Below, one piece after another: positions 9,742-18,930 of a DNA stretch of 64,000 nucleotides (within the stretch, counting starts at the first letter, position 1; the number at the start of each line of letters is the position of its first letter). The notes under the pieces were generated by a model. The model did no database searches, had not been told where the DNA came from, and saw only the letters and a list, made by a program, of their open reading frames with translations. The stretch is from Arthrospira sp. PCC 9108 (GTDB lineage: Bacteria; Cyanobacteriota; Cyanobacteriia; Cyanobacteriales; Microcoleaceae). A program made the translations under genes and the position numbers. The stretch covers positions 310,001 to 374,000 of the forward strand of contig CP066886.1 of assembly GCA_016745315.1 (NCBI GenBank). The letters run 5' to 3'.

Positions 9742-10911
9742 TTATCCTTTTTTGTCAATCATCATCTGCTGTAAAACCCAGGGTACAATTAGCAGGATTA
9801 ATAGCATTCTGGTCATTTGCATAGCCATGACCAAGCCGGAATCTCCCCCTAGTTGTAGGACTGTGGCTATCATAGCTGTAATGCCGCCGGGGGTTGACCC
9901 TAAAATAGCGGTCATGGTGTCAACTTTAGTAACTAGATGGAATATATATCCAACTCCTAAACAGCTTCCAATTAAAACTAATACTAAGATTAACTCAATT
10001 AATACGGCTTTAATTAACTTTTTGGCGGTGTTACCATCAAATTTGAGACCCGTACCGAGTCCCACTAATACCAACCCCGCAGTAAAGCCTAGGGGTGGCA
10101 TTTCAAAGGTATAAGGTAAACTCCAAAAGCCAATTAATCCCGCCAAAAAAGGGCCGAGAAATAGGGAAGAAGGAAGCCGCAGCACAGGTCCTAGCCACAC
10201 TCCCAAACCACCGCAGACGCAGAGAATTAGCCAGTTAAGGAAAGCTGGGGCGTGGGGGGGAGTCGATAGGGAAGTAGATAGGGGAGAGAGGACTAATGGC
10301 ATTTCCTGAACCCCAGGGGAAGCAAACCAGAAACTAGCTAGGGTGGGGATAATTAAAGCGACTAGGAGAATGCGGATATATTGGAGGACGGCGACGGCGA
10401 TCGCATCAGCACCCATTTGTTCACTGATAGCTACTAAACTAGGACCTGCGCCAGGAATGCAACCTAAAAATCCGGTAGTGCGATCGATTTTCGCCCACCG
10501 CCATAATAGATAGCCATTACAGACACTCATGGCACCTGTTACTACAATACAACCTAATAGGGGTAAAGCGTAGGTTTTACCGAGTGTCAAAGTTTCCGGG
10601 GAAAATCTAGTAGCAGTAGTTAAAGCAACGATCGCCTGTCCTAAAAGGTTAAAGGACTTGGGTAAAGGTGTAGACTTCTGCCAAATTAGGGCTAATAAAA
10701 TCCCGACAATCATGGGACCGAGAAGCCATCCGACTGGCATATTTAAGGAAGTTAAAAGCCATCCCGCCATGATGGCGATCGTCATCTGAATTAGGATAAC
10801 CCCGACTTTTTTCCCATTCAATAGTAACATTTTAACCCAACTTTCATGCCTGGAAAAATCAAGATGTGCCGCCAATGGCATGGTAATCAAAGCAGAGCTA
10901 TTAATTTTCAT
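9742..10911 (-). CDS. AbrB-type (AmoA-like) integral membrane protein
   Basis: A 389-residue polytopic membrane protein with about ten hydrophobic segments and an internal duplication. Each half carries the characteristic Pro/Gly-rich signature (PVGWLLGPM and GCIPGAGPS in the first half, GSTPGGI in the second). This is the family annotated as AbrB or, historically, as a putative ammonia monooxygenase; it is a transporter-like protein of uncertain substrate and is unrelated to the AbrB DNA-binding regulator. The ATG at 10911 has no clear Shine-Dalgarno, so an internal start such as 10830 is possible. Confidence 0.82.
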   Translation of the reverse strand: MKINSSALITMPLAAHLDFSRHESWVKMLLLNGKKVGVILIQMTIAIMAGWLLTSLNMPVGWLLGPMIVGILLALIWQKSTPLPKSFNLLGQAIVALTTATRFSPETLTLGKTYALPLLGCIVVTGAMSVCNGYLLWRWAKIDRTTGFLGCIPGAGPSLVAISEQMGADAIAVAVLQYIRILLVALIIPTLASFWFASPGVQEMPLVLSPLSTSLSTPPHAPAFLNWLILCVCGGLGVWLGPVLRLPSSLFLGPFLAGLIGFWSLPYTFEMPPLGFTAGLVLVGLGTGLKFDGNTAKKLIKAVLIELILVLVLIGSCLGVGYIFHLVTKVDTMTAILGSTPGGITAMIATVLQLGGDSGLVMAMQMTRMLLILLIVPWVLQQMMIDKKG

Positions 10912-10982
10912 TTCATGACTAGGTATATAGAAGGGTTAAATGTAAGTATGGACAAGCTGAGAATAGAGATTTTAATAAATAC

Positions 10983-11020
10983 GAATTATGCCAGGGCGGG
11001 CATTATAGCCCGCCATAATT
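10983..11020 (-). terminator. Strong hairpin downstream of the peroxiredoxin gene
   Basis: A perfect 7-bp stem GGCGGGC/GCCCGCC (10995-11001 and 11008-11014) around the loop ATTATA, with outer arms AATTAT and ATAATT that also pair. It lies just past the stop of the minus-strand peroxiredoxin gene and before the start of the next minus-strand gene, so a terminator role is inferred. There is no long T-tract. Confidence 0.5.
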
Positions 11021-11035
11021 TTGCCCCAAGTCCAC

Positions 11036-11497
11036 CTAGACAGCAGACATAGAACGCAAAGTTTTTAAGGCTTCATCCACATGACCTTTAAAATCCAACA
11101 TGGAATCAAAAATGTGTCGGACTACCCCCTGATTATCGATTACATAAGTCACCCGACCGGGAAGTATCCATAAAGTGGCTGGAACTCCGTATAATTTCCG
11201 CACCTGATTTCCCTGATCACTTAACAGAGTAAAAGGCAAATTATACTTACCGACAAATTTCTGATGTTCATCGGGGGAGTCCGCACTGACTCCGATAACT
11301 TCCGCCCCAGTTTCCTGAAAAATCGTGTAACTGTCCCGAAAGGCACAGGCTTCCGCCGTGCATCCTGGGGTATCATCTTTAGGGTAAAAATAAAGCACTA
11401 CTGCTTTGTTACCCCGAAAATCTTTGAGGCTAACCGATTCCCCGGTCTGGGAGGTTAAAGTAAAATCGGGGGCGAGGTCTCCAACTTGAACTGGCAT
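11036..11497 (-). CDS. bcp: Peroxiredoxin, BCP/PrxQ type
   Basis: Thiol peroxidase that reduces hydrogen peroxide and alkyl hydroperoxides, recycled by thioredoxin. The product has 153 residues. The active-site segment DDTPGCTAEAC gives peroxidatic Cys46 and resolving Cys51, the five-residue spacing typical of BCP/PrxQ. The N-terminal APDFTL and C-terminal VVRHIFDS fit the AhpC/TSA fold. It has no signal peptide and is a single-gene unit followed by a hairpin. Confidence 0.92.
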   Translation of the reverse strand: MPVQVGDLAPDFTLTSQTGESVSLKDFRGNKAVVLYFYPKDDTPGCTAEACAFRDSYTIFQETGAEVIGVSADSPDEHQKFVGKYNLPFTLLSDQGNQVRKLYGVPATLWILPGRVTYVIDNQGVVRHIFDSMLDFKGHVDEALKTLRSMSAV

Positions 11498-11687
11498 ATT
11501 TGCGATATCCTGTAACTTAACTTTAGCAAAAATGTTAAATTTTGTGTGCCTTTGTTATGATATCGCGGAATCTATCCTGCGGAAACCTAATTAGCCCAAA
11601 CCTATTACCCCAGGTTCGATGCCGCATCATCCTATAGTTCCGCGACCAAAAGCGATCGCCATATTAAACCAATGAGGTATTGATTAA

Positions 11688-13277
11688 ATGCGAGTTTTAC
11701 TAATTTATCCAGTGTTTCCTAGAACCTTCTGGTCCTACGACAAAATTCTGGAACTGGTTGATCGCAAAGTCCTGTTACCTCCCCTAGGGCTGATCACCGT
11801 AGCCGCAATTTTGCCCCAAGAATGGGAATTTAAGCTAGTCGATCGCAATATCCGACCCGTCACCGAAGCCGAATGGGAATGGGCGGATCTAGTCATTCTC
11901 ACCGCCATGATCGTCCAAAAAGTCGATCTGCTGGCACAAATTCGGGAAGCCAAACGCCGGGGTAAACCCGTCGCCGTTGGTGGACCTTATGCCACCTCAG
12001 TCCCTGGTGAAGTTGCAGCGGAAGCCGATTATTTAATCCTAGACGAAGGCGAAATAACCTTACCCGAATTTGTCGCCGCCATTAACCGGGGAGAAACCAG
12101 TGGGACTTTCCGATCGCCAGATAAAGCTGATGTTAACACTACTCCAGTTCCTCGTTATGATCTGCTGGAATTAGATGCTTATGACTCCATGTCCGTCCAG
12201 TTTTCCCGTGGCTGCCCCTTCCAATGCGAATTTTGCGATATCATTGTACTCTACGGGCGCAAACCCCGCACCAAAAATCCTGAACAACTCCTCAAAGAAT
12301 TAGATTATCTCTATGAATTAGGATGGCGGCGGGGAGTGTTTATGGTCGATGATAATTTTATCGGCAATAAACGCAATGTTAAGTTATTGCTAAAAGCCCT
12401 CAAGACTTGGCAAATTGAACATCAATATCCCTTCCGATTTAATACAGAAGCATCAGTGGATTTAGCCGCCGATGAAGAACTCATGGATATGATGGTTGAC
12501 TGTAATTTTGATGCGGTATTTTTAGGCATTGAAACCCCGGACGAAGCCAGTTTAGCTTTAACTAAGAAATACCAAAATACCCGCAGTTCTTTAAGCGAAT
12601 CGGTTGATAAAATTATCCGGGCGGGGTTGCGACCCATGGCGGGATTTATTATCGGTTTTGATGGTGAAAAATCTGGGGCGGCTTCCCGGGTGATTGAGTT
12701 TGTAGATCAGGCGGGTATTCCTACTGCGATGTTGGGGATGTTACAAGCCCTTCCCAATACCGGATTATGGCATCGGTTGGACAAAGAAGGACGGTTACTA
12801 GCGGATCGGGAAAACATTAGCCAACACGCTACTAACCAAACCATGTTAATGAACTTTATTCCGACTCGTCCGGTGGAAGAAATTGCCGCCGAATATATCC
12901 AGGCTTTTCGGACTCTCTATGAACCCGATCGCTATTTGGACAGAACCTATAACTGTTTCCTGAAATTAGGCGCACCTCGCAGTAAAACCCCTTTTAAAAC
13001 CCCTGAATTTGTGGATTTACGGGCTTTGGCAATTATTATTTGGCGACAAGGAATTAAGCGATCGACTCGTTGGAAATTCTGGCATCATTTATTTGGTATT
13101 CTCCGCCATAACCCGGCGGTTTGGGAACATTATTTAACGGTCTGCGCCCACAATGAACATTTCCTCGAATATCGTGACATCGTAACTGCTGAAATTACTC
13201 AACAACTGGAGAATTTTAAAAAAGTGGAGTCGGCGGAATTGCCGCCCGCCGAACTTTTGTCAGAAGTTACAGCTTGA
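11688..13277 (+). CDS. B12-binding-domain radical SAM protein
   Basis: A 529-residue enzyme. Residues 1-150 resemble a cobalamin-binding Rossmann domain (LLIYPVFPRTFW, VDRNI, VGGPYATS). The radical SAM cluster motif CPFQCEFC (first Cys at 176) binds a 4Fe-4S cluster and S-adenosylmethionine. A C-terminal region of about 150 residues follows, of the type seen in DUF4070-like members. Such proteins usually carry out radical methylations or rearrangements; the substrate cannot be read from the sequence. The gene starts at an ATG at 11688 and ends in a palindrome before deoC. Confidence 0.88.
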   Translation: MRVLLIYPVFPRTFWSYDKILELVDRKVLLPPLGLITVAAILPQEWEFKLVDRNIRPVTEAEWEWADLVILTAMIVQKVDLLAQIREAKRRGKPVAVGGPYATSVPGEVAAEADYLILDEGEITLPEFVAAINRGETSGTFRSPDKADVNTTPVPRYDLLELDAYDSMSVQFSRGCPFQCEFCDIIVLYGRKPRTKNPEQLLKELDYLYELGWRRGVFMVDDNFIGNKRNVKLLLKALKTWQIEHQYPFRFNTEASVDLAADEELMDMMVDCNFDAVFLGIETPDEASLALTKKYQNTRSSLSESVDKIIRAGLRPMAGFIIGFDGEKSGAASRVIEFVDQAGIPTAMLGMLQALPNTGLWHRLDKEGRLLADRENISQHATNQTMLMNFIPTRPVEEIAAEYIQAFRTLYEPDRYLDRTYNCFLKLGAPRSKTPFKTPEFVDLRALAIIIWRQGIKRSTRWKFWHHLFGILRHNPAVWEHYLTVCAHNEHFLEYRDIVTAEITQQLENFKKVESAELPPAELLSEVTA

Positions 13278-13284
13278 AATAATT

Positions 13285-13319
13285 AGTGATGGGGAGCAAA
13301 TTTGCTCCCTATTATCACT
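13285..13319 (+). terminator. Palindrome between radical SAM gene and deoC
   Basis: The core GGGAGCAAATTTGCTCCC is a perfect 18-base palindrome, flanked by AGTGAT and ATCACT arms that extend the stem. It lies a few bases after the radical SAM stop. There is no T-tract, so it may instead be a processing hairpin. Confidence 0.5.
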
Positions 13320-13364
13320 TGAATAAAATTAAGTTAAATATATGAGACTGAATCAGATAATCCT

Positions 13365-14051
13365 ATGATGAGAGAATCTTACGATGATATTGATATTGCG
13401 CCCCTAATTGACCATACCTTATTAAATCAGATGGCTGATGATGAACAAATTAAAAAGTGTTGCGAGGAAGCGGATCGATATAATTTCGCTTCCGTTTGTA
13501 TCTTCCCTACTTTTGTGAAACTGGCGCGGGAACTCCTGCAAAATAAAAAGCCTAAAGTTTGTACTGTAATTGGGTTTCCCTGTGGTGCTAATACTTCCGC
13601 CGTGAAACTGTATGAAGCCTTAGAAGCGGTCGAGAATGGGGCGACTGAGTTGGATGTGGTGATTAATTTAAGTTGGTTAAAGTCGGGAAAAACTAATGAG
13701 TTAAACCGGGAATTAGCCGAAATTTGCGAGGAAACAGGAGTGGTGGTTAAAGCCATTTTGGAAACAGCAGTTTTGACAGACGCAGAAAAACGTCTGGCGG
13801 CGGAATTGGCTATTGATGCGGGGGTTTCTTATCTGAAAACTAGCACGGGATATTATGGGGGTGCGACGGTCGAGGATGTTAGCTTACTCAAGCAAGTAGC
13901 GCGGTCTCAGGTGGGAATTAAGGCTTCTGGAGGTATTCGCACCCATGAGCAGGCGATCGCACTTTGGAAGGCGGGGGCGACCCGTTTAGGTACTTCTGGA
14001 GGGGTGCAGATTATCCGCAACGGTGGACATCAACTCAACCAAGAAAATTAG
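13365..14051 (+). CDS. deoC: Deoxyribose-phosphate aldolase
   Basis: Class I aldolase that splits 2-deoxyribose-5-phosphate into glyceraldehyde-3-phosphate and acetaldehyde in deoxynucleoside catabolism. The product has 228 residues, the family norm. The Schiff-base lysine is Lys158 in YLKTSTGY. DHTLL near the N-terminus, ELDVVIN and the GIKASGGIRT phosphate loop are all present. recO starts five bases after its stop, a common cyanobacterial arrangement that suggests co-transcription. Confidence 0.95.
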   Translation: MMRESYDDIDIAPLIDHTLLNQMADDEQIKKCCEEADRYNFASVCIFPTFVKLARELLQNKKPKVCTVIGFPCGANTSAVKLYEALEAVENGATELDVVINLSWLKSGKTNELNRELAEICEETGVVVKAILETAVLTDAEKRLAAELAIDAGVSYLKTSTGYYGGATVEDVSLLKQVARSQVGIKASGGIRTHEQAIALWKAGATRLGTSGGVQIIRNGGHQLNQEN

Positions 14052-14056
14052 GATTA

Positions 14057-14952
14057 ATGAGTCGTACTTATAAAGCTACTGGGATTATTTTAAAGGCGAT
14101 CCCTCTGGGAGAGTCCGATCGCCTATTAACTATTTTAACACCAGAATTTGGTCTGATGCGAGTGGTAGCACCGGGGGCGAGAAAATCGCGATCGCGTTTG
14201 GGGGGACTACGGGTTTATTTGTGGTTAATCAGTGGTTAATTGCGAAAGGGCGATCGCTTGATAAAATTACCCAGGCGGAAATTATCAATTCCCATAGTGG
14301 ACTCGCTAAAAATTTGGGTAAATTAGCCGCTGGTCAATATTTGGCTGAATTGGTTCTTAGTCAAGCCTTGAGCGAACAACCTCAACCGGAACTATTTTTG
14401 CTATTGTCAGAACATTTAGACCGCCTAGAAGAACTCCCTAATACCTCTACAGAAGAAAATGCGATCGATATAGTCGCCCGTTTAACTCATGGAATTTTTC
14501 ACCTCTTAGCTTGGGCGGGAATTGCTCCCCAGGTCCAGTTATGTTGTCTAACTCAACATCCTTTAAACCCTAATTTAAGCGACCCTAATTGGTTGGTAGG
14601 GTTCAGTTTAGCGGCTGGCGGTATTATTAATTTAGCCGCATTATCCCGCATTCAAAGCCAACATAATGACCATCAATCATCCTCAGTTTCCGAAGCATCT
14701 GGAGATTATCTAACTGAGGAAATATCTATCAAAATTGATGCCCGCATAGCAGCAGAACCCTTAGCCATTCTTCAACATTTAGCCCAATCAGAATTAACTA
14801 ATATCTGGAACACCTATCAACCCTCAGCTTGGATAACCGTGGAAAAAATACTGCGTCGCTATGCTGAATATCAGTTCGCTCGTTCGATTCAATCTGCCTC
14901 TTTAATTGACAGTTGGCTATTGAATTGTTCCCCTAGTGATTGTTGTAAATAA
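14057..14952 (+). pseudogene. recO: DNA repair protein RecO, reading frame broken by one base
   Basis: RecO loads RecA with RecF/RecR in gap repair. The N-terminal OB fold is read from ATG 14057 (MSRTYKATGIILK through SRSRLGG). The frame is lost in a run of six G at 14200-14205. Adding one G restores an uninterrupted frame (LGGTTGLFVVNQWLIAKGRSLDKI, split across the junction) that continues to the stop at 14952. The C-terminal half holds the expected helical domain with a CC...H-type region. The defect is a one-base loss in a homopolymer, so it may be an assembly or sequencing error. The last 40 bases are duplicated at 17060-17099. Confidence 0.85.
14896..14935 (+). repeat. Direct repeat, left copy (recO 3' end)
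   Basis: Forty bases identical to 17060-17099, beginning GCCTCTTTAATTGACAG. The next 17 bases also match at 13 positions. This copy encodes the last residues of RecO (SLIDSWLLNCSP). The two copies bracket the restriction-modification pair. Confidence 0.95.
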
Positions 14953-15028
14953 CTAGGACGGATGATTGATTAATTATTGTAGCGGTGGCGGGTAAATTTT
15001 TGTTATATTGTGCATAAACAACTCAAGC

Positions 15029-16117
15029 ATGATAAAAATGGTTAAAAAGCAGCCTGGATTATTTGGTATCAGATATTCTAATCGAGATTTTTTACAAAAA
15101 AAAGCCTGGGGAAAAAATTGTTTTAATTCATCTTTTCCGACAGCTTTATGTTGCTATTTGCATGATATCAATCTTGAAAATATATATATTAAAGTAAATT
15201 CTAACTTAGAGATTGAACATACAAAGATTGCCACCGAAGATGTTTTTGGTATTAATCCCCAATCCGATCTAGCATTTTATGCTTTTGAATCACCATTTAC
15301 ACCCTATCAACAATATTTAATTGGTACTCTTCCCAGAGTTGATTTAGTTACCCAAACTAACGGACTTTGTTTGCGTCCTATGGAAATTAAACTGACCGCA
15401 TTACCAGATAATACAACTTGCGAACTACCTGAAAATGAGTACGGCTGTGAAATTGTAGTACGACCCGATACTATTGTTTATTTAGCCTGTAGCATAGCCT
15501 CTACTCTTCGGCAACAAGGAACTAATATAGCGGAATTACTAAAATTAACATTTCCACAAGATTTAGATTGGACAGAACCCCTATCAGTAATCCCTTATGT
15601 TTCAACTATGATAGAAGCGATCGATAACTTAATGAGTCATATTGTTTTAGGTCAAAAGCCATTTTTAATGCAGCCAATTTGGAAAACTCAGGGAAAGTCT
15701 CCCCAATTGTCTACCAACTGTTTAGATGTATTTATTTGGAGTGATATTTGCTTTAGTAGATTATTTGTCAATTTAGCCAAACAAGAAATAAAAACCTTTG
15801 GTAAAATTATCAAAATTTCCAGATATACACGAACAGTGATTTGGCTATATAAAATGTTAAGTGATTTTGCTGATCGAGGATTATTTGACTATGTAAGCAT
15901 TATTGATTCTTGCTCATACAATACCAAAAATGATAAAGCATTTGCAGTTAATGGAAAAATAACTCACGAATATATGAAATCAGAGTATTTACGAAAACCA
16001 AGAATCCTCAAGCAGGAAATCAAAAATATTATTTTAGGAGACGGTCAAAATTTACTGAGTCCCGAAAGAAGGTTTGATGCTATAATATACAACTCACCGG
16101 ATTTATTTTTACCATAA
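15029..16117 (+). CDS. Type II restriction endonuclease, HindVP-like
   Basis: Predicted partner nuclease of the adjacent cytosine methyltransferase. The N-terminus (PGLFGIRYSNRDF, then WGKNCFNSSFP) is the signature I associate with the HindVP/HgiDI group, which cuts GRCGYC in characterised members; the specificity here is inferred. From ATG 15029 the product has 362 residues. The open frame also allows a TTG at 15008 and an ATG at 15038. The gene is clearly richer in A+T than its neighbours and lacks GCGATCGC, consistent with transfer. It ends 11 bp before the methyltransferase. Confidence 0.78.
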   Translation: MIKMVKKQPGLFGIRYSNRDFLQKKAWGKNCFNSSFPTALCCYLHDINLENIYIKVNSNLEIEHTKIATEDVFGINPQSDLAFYAFESPFTPYQQYLIGTLPRVDLVTQTNGLCLRPMEIKLTALPDNTTCELPENEYGCEIVVRPDTIVYLACSIASTLRQQGTNIAELLKLTFPQDLDWTEPLSVIPYVSTMIEAIDNLMSHIVLGQKPFLMQPIWKTQGKSPQLSTNCLDVFIWSDICFSRLFVNLAKQEIKTFGKIIKISRYTRTVIWLYKMLSDFADRGLFDYVSIIDSCSYNTKNDKAFAVNGKITHEYMKSEYLRKPRILKQEIKNIILGDGQNLLSPERRFDAIIYNSPDLFLP

Positions 16118-16128
16118 ATTTGTGAACT

Positions 16129-17073
16129 ATGAGAACTATAGATTTGTTTGCTGGATGTGGTGGATTATCTTTGGGATTTCAAAATGCTGGATTTGACATG
16201 AAAGCCGCATTCGAGATATGGAAGCCAGCCATTAAAGTTTATCAACGTAACTTCAGCCATCCCATTTTTCAAGTTGATTTATCCAAAGAAAGCGTTATAA
16301 ATACTCTAGGAGAGTGGAAACCAGAAGTCATTATTGGTGGCCCTCCATGCCAAGATTTTTCCAGCGCGGGGAAAAGGGATGAAAGTTTAGGGCGTGCTAA
16401 CTTAACTATCAATTTTGCTGGAATTATTGCTTCTATTAAGCCTCAATTTTTTGTGATGGAAAATGTTTCGAGAATCACCAAGACTCAAACTCTTAAAGTG
16501 ACTTGGCAAATCTTAAAAAACAGTGGCTATGGTTTAACTGCATCAGTTCTTGATGCTAGTTATTGTGGGGTTCCACAAGCCAGAAAACGATATTTTCTCA
16601 TCGGTGAACTAGAAGGAAAAGACAATGCTTTAGAACCTTATTTGTTCAAAAATTATGCCTCCAAGCCGATGACAGTTTTTGATTATCTAGGTTTGAGTTT
16701 GGGAATTGAGTATTTTTATCGGCACCCAAGAAGTTATCAAAGGCGAGGAATTTTTAGTATCTATGAACCTAGTCCAACAGTGCGAGGTGTAAATCGACCT
16801 ATCCCTAAAACTTATCAAAAACATCAAGGCGATGCCTGTGACCTCAATCCCTCTCTACGACCACTAACAACTATGGAAAGAAGTTATATCCAAACCTTTC
16901 CTAAGTCTTTTAAATTTGAGGGGAGTAAATCCGACTTAGAACAGATGATTGGCAATGCGGTTCCCGTCAAATTAGCTGAATATGTGGCAGGTTCTCTTCT
17001 TAAATATATTGAAGATGGTTATAATCACGTTGGGTCTCACGATTCCTATATACAACTTAGCCTCTTTAATTGA
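16129..17073 (+). CDS. DNA (cytosine-5)-methyltransferase
   Basis: Transfers a methyl group from S-adenosylmethionine to C5 of cytosine, protecting sites of the linked nuclease. The product has 314 residues with motif I DLFAGCGGLS (residue 5 on), catalytic motif IV GGPPCQDFSSAG (Cys74), motif VI MENVSRI, motif VIII ARKRYFLIG and motif X GNAVPVKLAEYV. The target-recognition region is short (about 190-240). The stop codon lies inside the right-hand 40-bp repeat, so the last codons of this gene and the recO tail share DNA. No GCGATCGC occurs in the gene. Confidence 0.93.
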   Translation: MRTIDLFAGCGGLSLGFQNAGFDMKAAFEIWKPAIKVYQRNFSHPIFQVDLSKESVINTLGEWKPEVIIGGPPCQDFSSAGKRDESLGRANLTINFAGIIASIKPQFFVMENVSRITKTQTLKVTWQILKNSGYGLTASVLDASYCGVPQARKRYFLIGELEGKDNALEPYLFKNYASKPMTVFDYLGLSLGIEYFYRHPRSYQRRGIFSIYEPSPTVRGVNRPIPKTYQKHQGDACDLNPSLRPLTTMERSYIQTFPKSFKFEGSKSDLEQMIGNAVPVKLAEYVAGSLLKYIEDGYNHVGSHDSYIQLSLFN

Positions 17074-17099
17074 CAGTTGGCTATTGAATTGTTCCCCTA
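17060..17099 (+). repeat. Direct repeat, right copy (second recO tail)
   Basis: Identical to 14896-14935. In the recO frame it reads SLIDSWLLNCSPTNWCQ and then stops at about 17116, so it could be the original recO 3' end displaced by the restriction-modification insertion. It also supplies the stop codon of the methyltransferase. Confidence 0.95.
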
Positions 17100-17116
17100 C
17101 TAATTGGTGTCAATAA

Positions 17117-17702
17117 ATTAACGGGAAGTTATATCATAAATGTGGGGGGGACAAAATTATGATTAACTTGTCATTAACTATGGTATAATCTTGGCCCGTC
17201 TTGAAAATCCTAGTTATTCCGTGCATGGGGTTGACAAAATACTAGATTTATGCAGTGAGGCGATCGCTAAAATTGGGAATTTGGTATCTGATGATACAGT
17301 AGATTATGGCGGATCAGTTATATCTAGGATATCAATTCTCAGGGGCTGCCACCAGTGGGAATGTTGATCCCCAATCACTGATTTATGAAAAGGGTGATCT
17401 CCGAAGATAATTAATAATGATAACTAAGGAATAGACAATACCCTAATGCAAAACATATTCGGGGGTGGGGTCAAAAGGACCACATTGGCCAAACCAGGCA
17501 ATGAGTCCTTGTTACTATCATTAGATTTAAAGACAATTGCAGATTATTTTTGAGGAAATGTGCATTTGACGGATTTTTTTGCTAATATTAATTTAGGGAC
17601 GGGTACTTAAACTTAAACAACAACTTGATTCAACATAAGTGGAGTATTCACAACTATGCAGTTGGTGGAAATAGTTCACCTGAAAGCCTGGGAGTTTTCT
17701 AA
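17117..17702 (+). other. Long leader region upstream of an anti-sigma-type gene, with small ORFs
   Basis: About 590 bp without a recognised gene. An extended -10-like TGGTATAAT lies at 17181-17189. Three short frames follow. One of 34 codons (17306-17410) begins MADQLYLGYQF. One of 35 codons (17446-17553) begins MQNIFGGGVKR. One of 16 codons (17656-17706) begins MQLVEIVHLKA and overlaps the next start as GTGA. None has a recognised homologue, and ribosome sites are weak for the first two. GGGAG at 17690-17694 is the ribosome site of the following GTG. Confidence 0.35.
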
Positions 17703-18182
17703 GTGATTGCCATATCATCGCGTCCGGTTAAACGTAACTGGGTCACAATTAGCTTTGCTTCTACACTCTATCTGGGATCGATTTTGGATTTACTTCTCGC
17801 CGAAATCCCGTCGGAGTGCCAAGATGAAATCAGACTAGGACTACAAGAAGCCCTAGTTAATGCTGCTAAACACGGCAATAAGCTAGATCCCAGCAAAACG
17901 GTTGTCGTTCGTTTTGCGATCATCAATAATCAGTTCTGGTGGTTGATATCAGACCAAGGAGGGGGATTTAAACCCCCCTCCTGTGAATGTAACCTGTCAG
18001 CAGTGGAAACTAATGATAACTGCTGGGATGACCCTGCACTACCCCATGATGAACATGAATGCGGACGAGGATTGTATATTCTTGAGCAAATATTCGATCG
18101 CGTGGAGTGGAACCAAGATGGAACCGAACTAATCCTAAGTAAAGAGATCCCGGTTCTCTCACAGTCTAGTCGAGGCTGGTAG
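17703..18182 (+). CDS. Anti-sigma-type Ser/Thr kinase (GHKL ATPase)
   Basis: A 159-residue HATPase_c_2 domain protein of the RsbW/SpoIIAB group, which regulates sigma factors or anti-anti-sigma proteins by phosphorylation and partner switching. The N-box EALVNAAKHGNK lies near residues 49-60, DQGGGF is the G1 box, and ECGRGLYILEQIFD forms the G2 region. It starts with GTG at 17703, with GGGAG eight bases upstream, and overlaps a 16-codon upstream frame by GTGA, hinting at translational coupling. Its partner is not in the immediate neighbourhood. Confidence 0.83.
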   Translation: MIAISSRPVKRNWVTISFASTLYLGSILDLLLAEIPSECQDEIRLGLQEALVNAAKHGNKLDPSKTVVVRFAIINNQFWWLISDQGGGFKPPSCECNLSAVETNDNCWDDPALPHDEHECGRGLYILEQIFDRVEWNQDGTELILSKEIPVLSQSSRGW

Positions 18183-18212
18183 GGCTATCTGTGGGATATT
18201 TGATTAAACAAC

Positions 18213-18491
18213 TCATTTGGAGGATGATTTAGAGCCATGAGTAGGACACGGAGGTGCAGAAATCGACCGATCTAACCAACCGATCGCCTGTTGTAATCTA
18301 GGCATAGCCTCAGATGGTTCATCCTTGAGCAAAAAAATCAAAGCCGCCGCCACCTGTTCCCGAGCGCGAGCATTACGATTTGATTTGAGGCGATGCCAGT
18401 CCCGTTCAGAAATAGCCAAATGTTCGGCCAGTTTCTGGGCTAGTTGCAAAGTCTCGGCATTATCAATTTGGGTTGAACTAGAATGACTCAT
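18213..18491 (-). CDS. Small conserved cyanobacterial protein (DUF6439-like)
   Basis: A 92-residue soluble, helical protein with an Arg/Ala-rich centre (SNRNARAREQVAAALIFLL) and a His/Ser/Lys-rich tail. I associate this pattern with a cyanobacteria-restricted family, possibly DUF6439, but cannot confirm it. No catalytic motif or membrane segment is visible. It is divergent from the following coiled-coil gene with a 41-bp gap, so the two promoters must overlap the start regions. Confidence 0.6.
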   Translation of the reverse strand: MSHSSSTQIDNAETLQLAQKLAEHLAISERDWHRLKSNRNARAREQVAAALIFLLKDEPSEAMPRLQQAIGWLDRSISAPPCPTHGSKSSSK

Positions 18492-18532
18492 GGTGATTTT
18501 ATATTTGAAGTTGGGAGCATTTTCTAATCATT

Positions 18533-18916
18533 ATGCCAAGAAATACCTCATCCCAACCGAACCCCAATGATTCTCAACTGAATCGGGACCAGGAAGAAAT
18601 CGAAGAAGCCCTCGAATCAGCCTCGAAAGCGATCGCCACTATACAAGAGAGGATAGCTCAAATTCAGCGCGATCGCCAACGTCAAGCGGAGCTGAAAAAC
18701 CGCATCGACCAAGTGATCCCCCAACTCCAGCAGATCAAATCCCAACAACTCAAGGAAGAATTAAAACAGCTTACCCAGGAACTAGAAGCCGTAGAACTCA
18801 ACTTAGAAAGCAGCCTGTTTACCTGGGGTAGCCTCAAAGAACCCTTTTGGCAAGCGGTCCGTTTTGGGGGACTAGGGGTAGTAATTGGTTGGCTGCTCAA
18901 ATCCTGTTCTGGTTAG
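18533..18916 (+). CDS. Coiled-coil protein with C-terminal membrane anchor
   Basis: A 127-residue protein of unknown function. Residues 18-95 are a nearly continuous Gln/Glu/Arg/Leu-rich coiled coil. Residues 108-123 form a short hydrophobic segment (GGLGVVIGWLLKSC) that could act as a tail anchor. There is no signal peptide. It is convergent with mtnA (14-bp gap). Confidence 0.65.
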   Translation: MPRNTSSQPNPNDSQLNRDQEEIEEALESASKAIATIQERIAQIQRDRQRQAELKNRIDQVIPQLQQIKSQQLKEELKQLTQELEAVELNLESSLFTWGSLKEPFWQAVRFGGLGVVIGWLLKSCSG

Positions 18917-18930
18917 AGGTAGCAACACAT

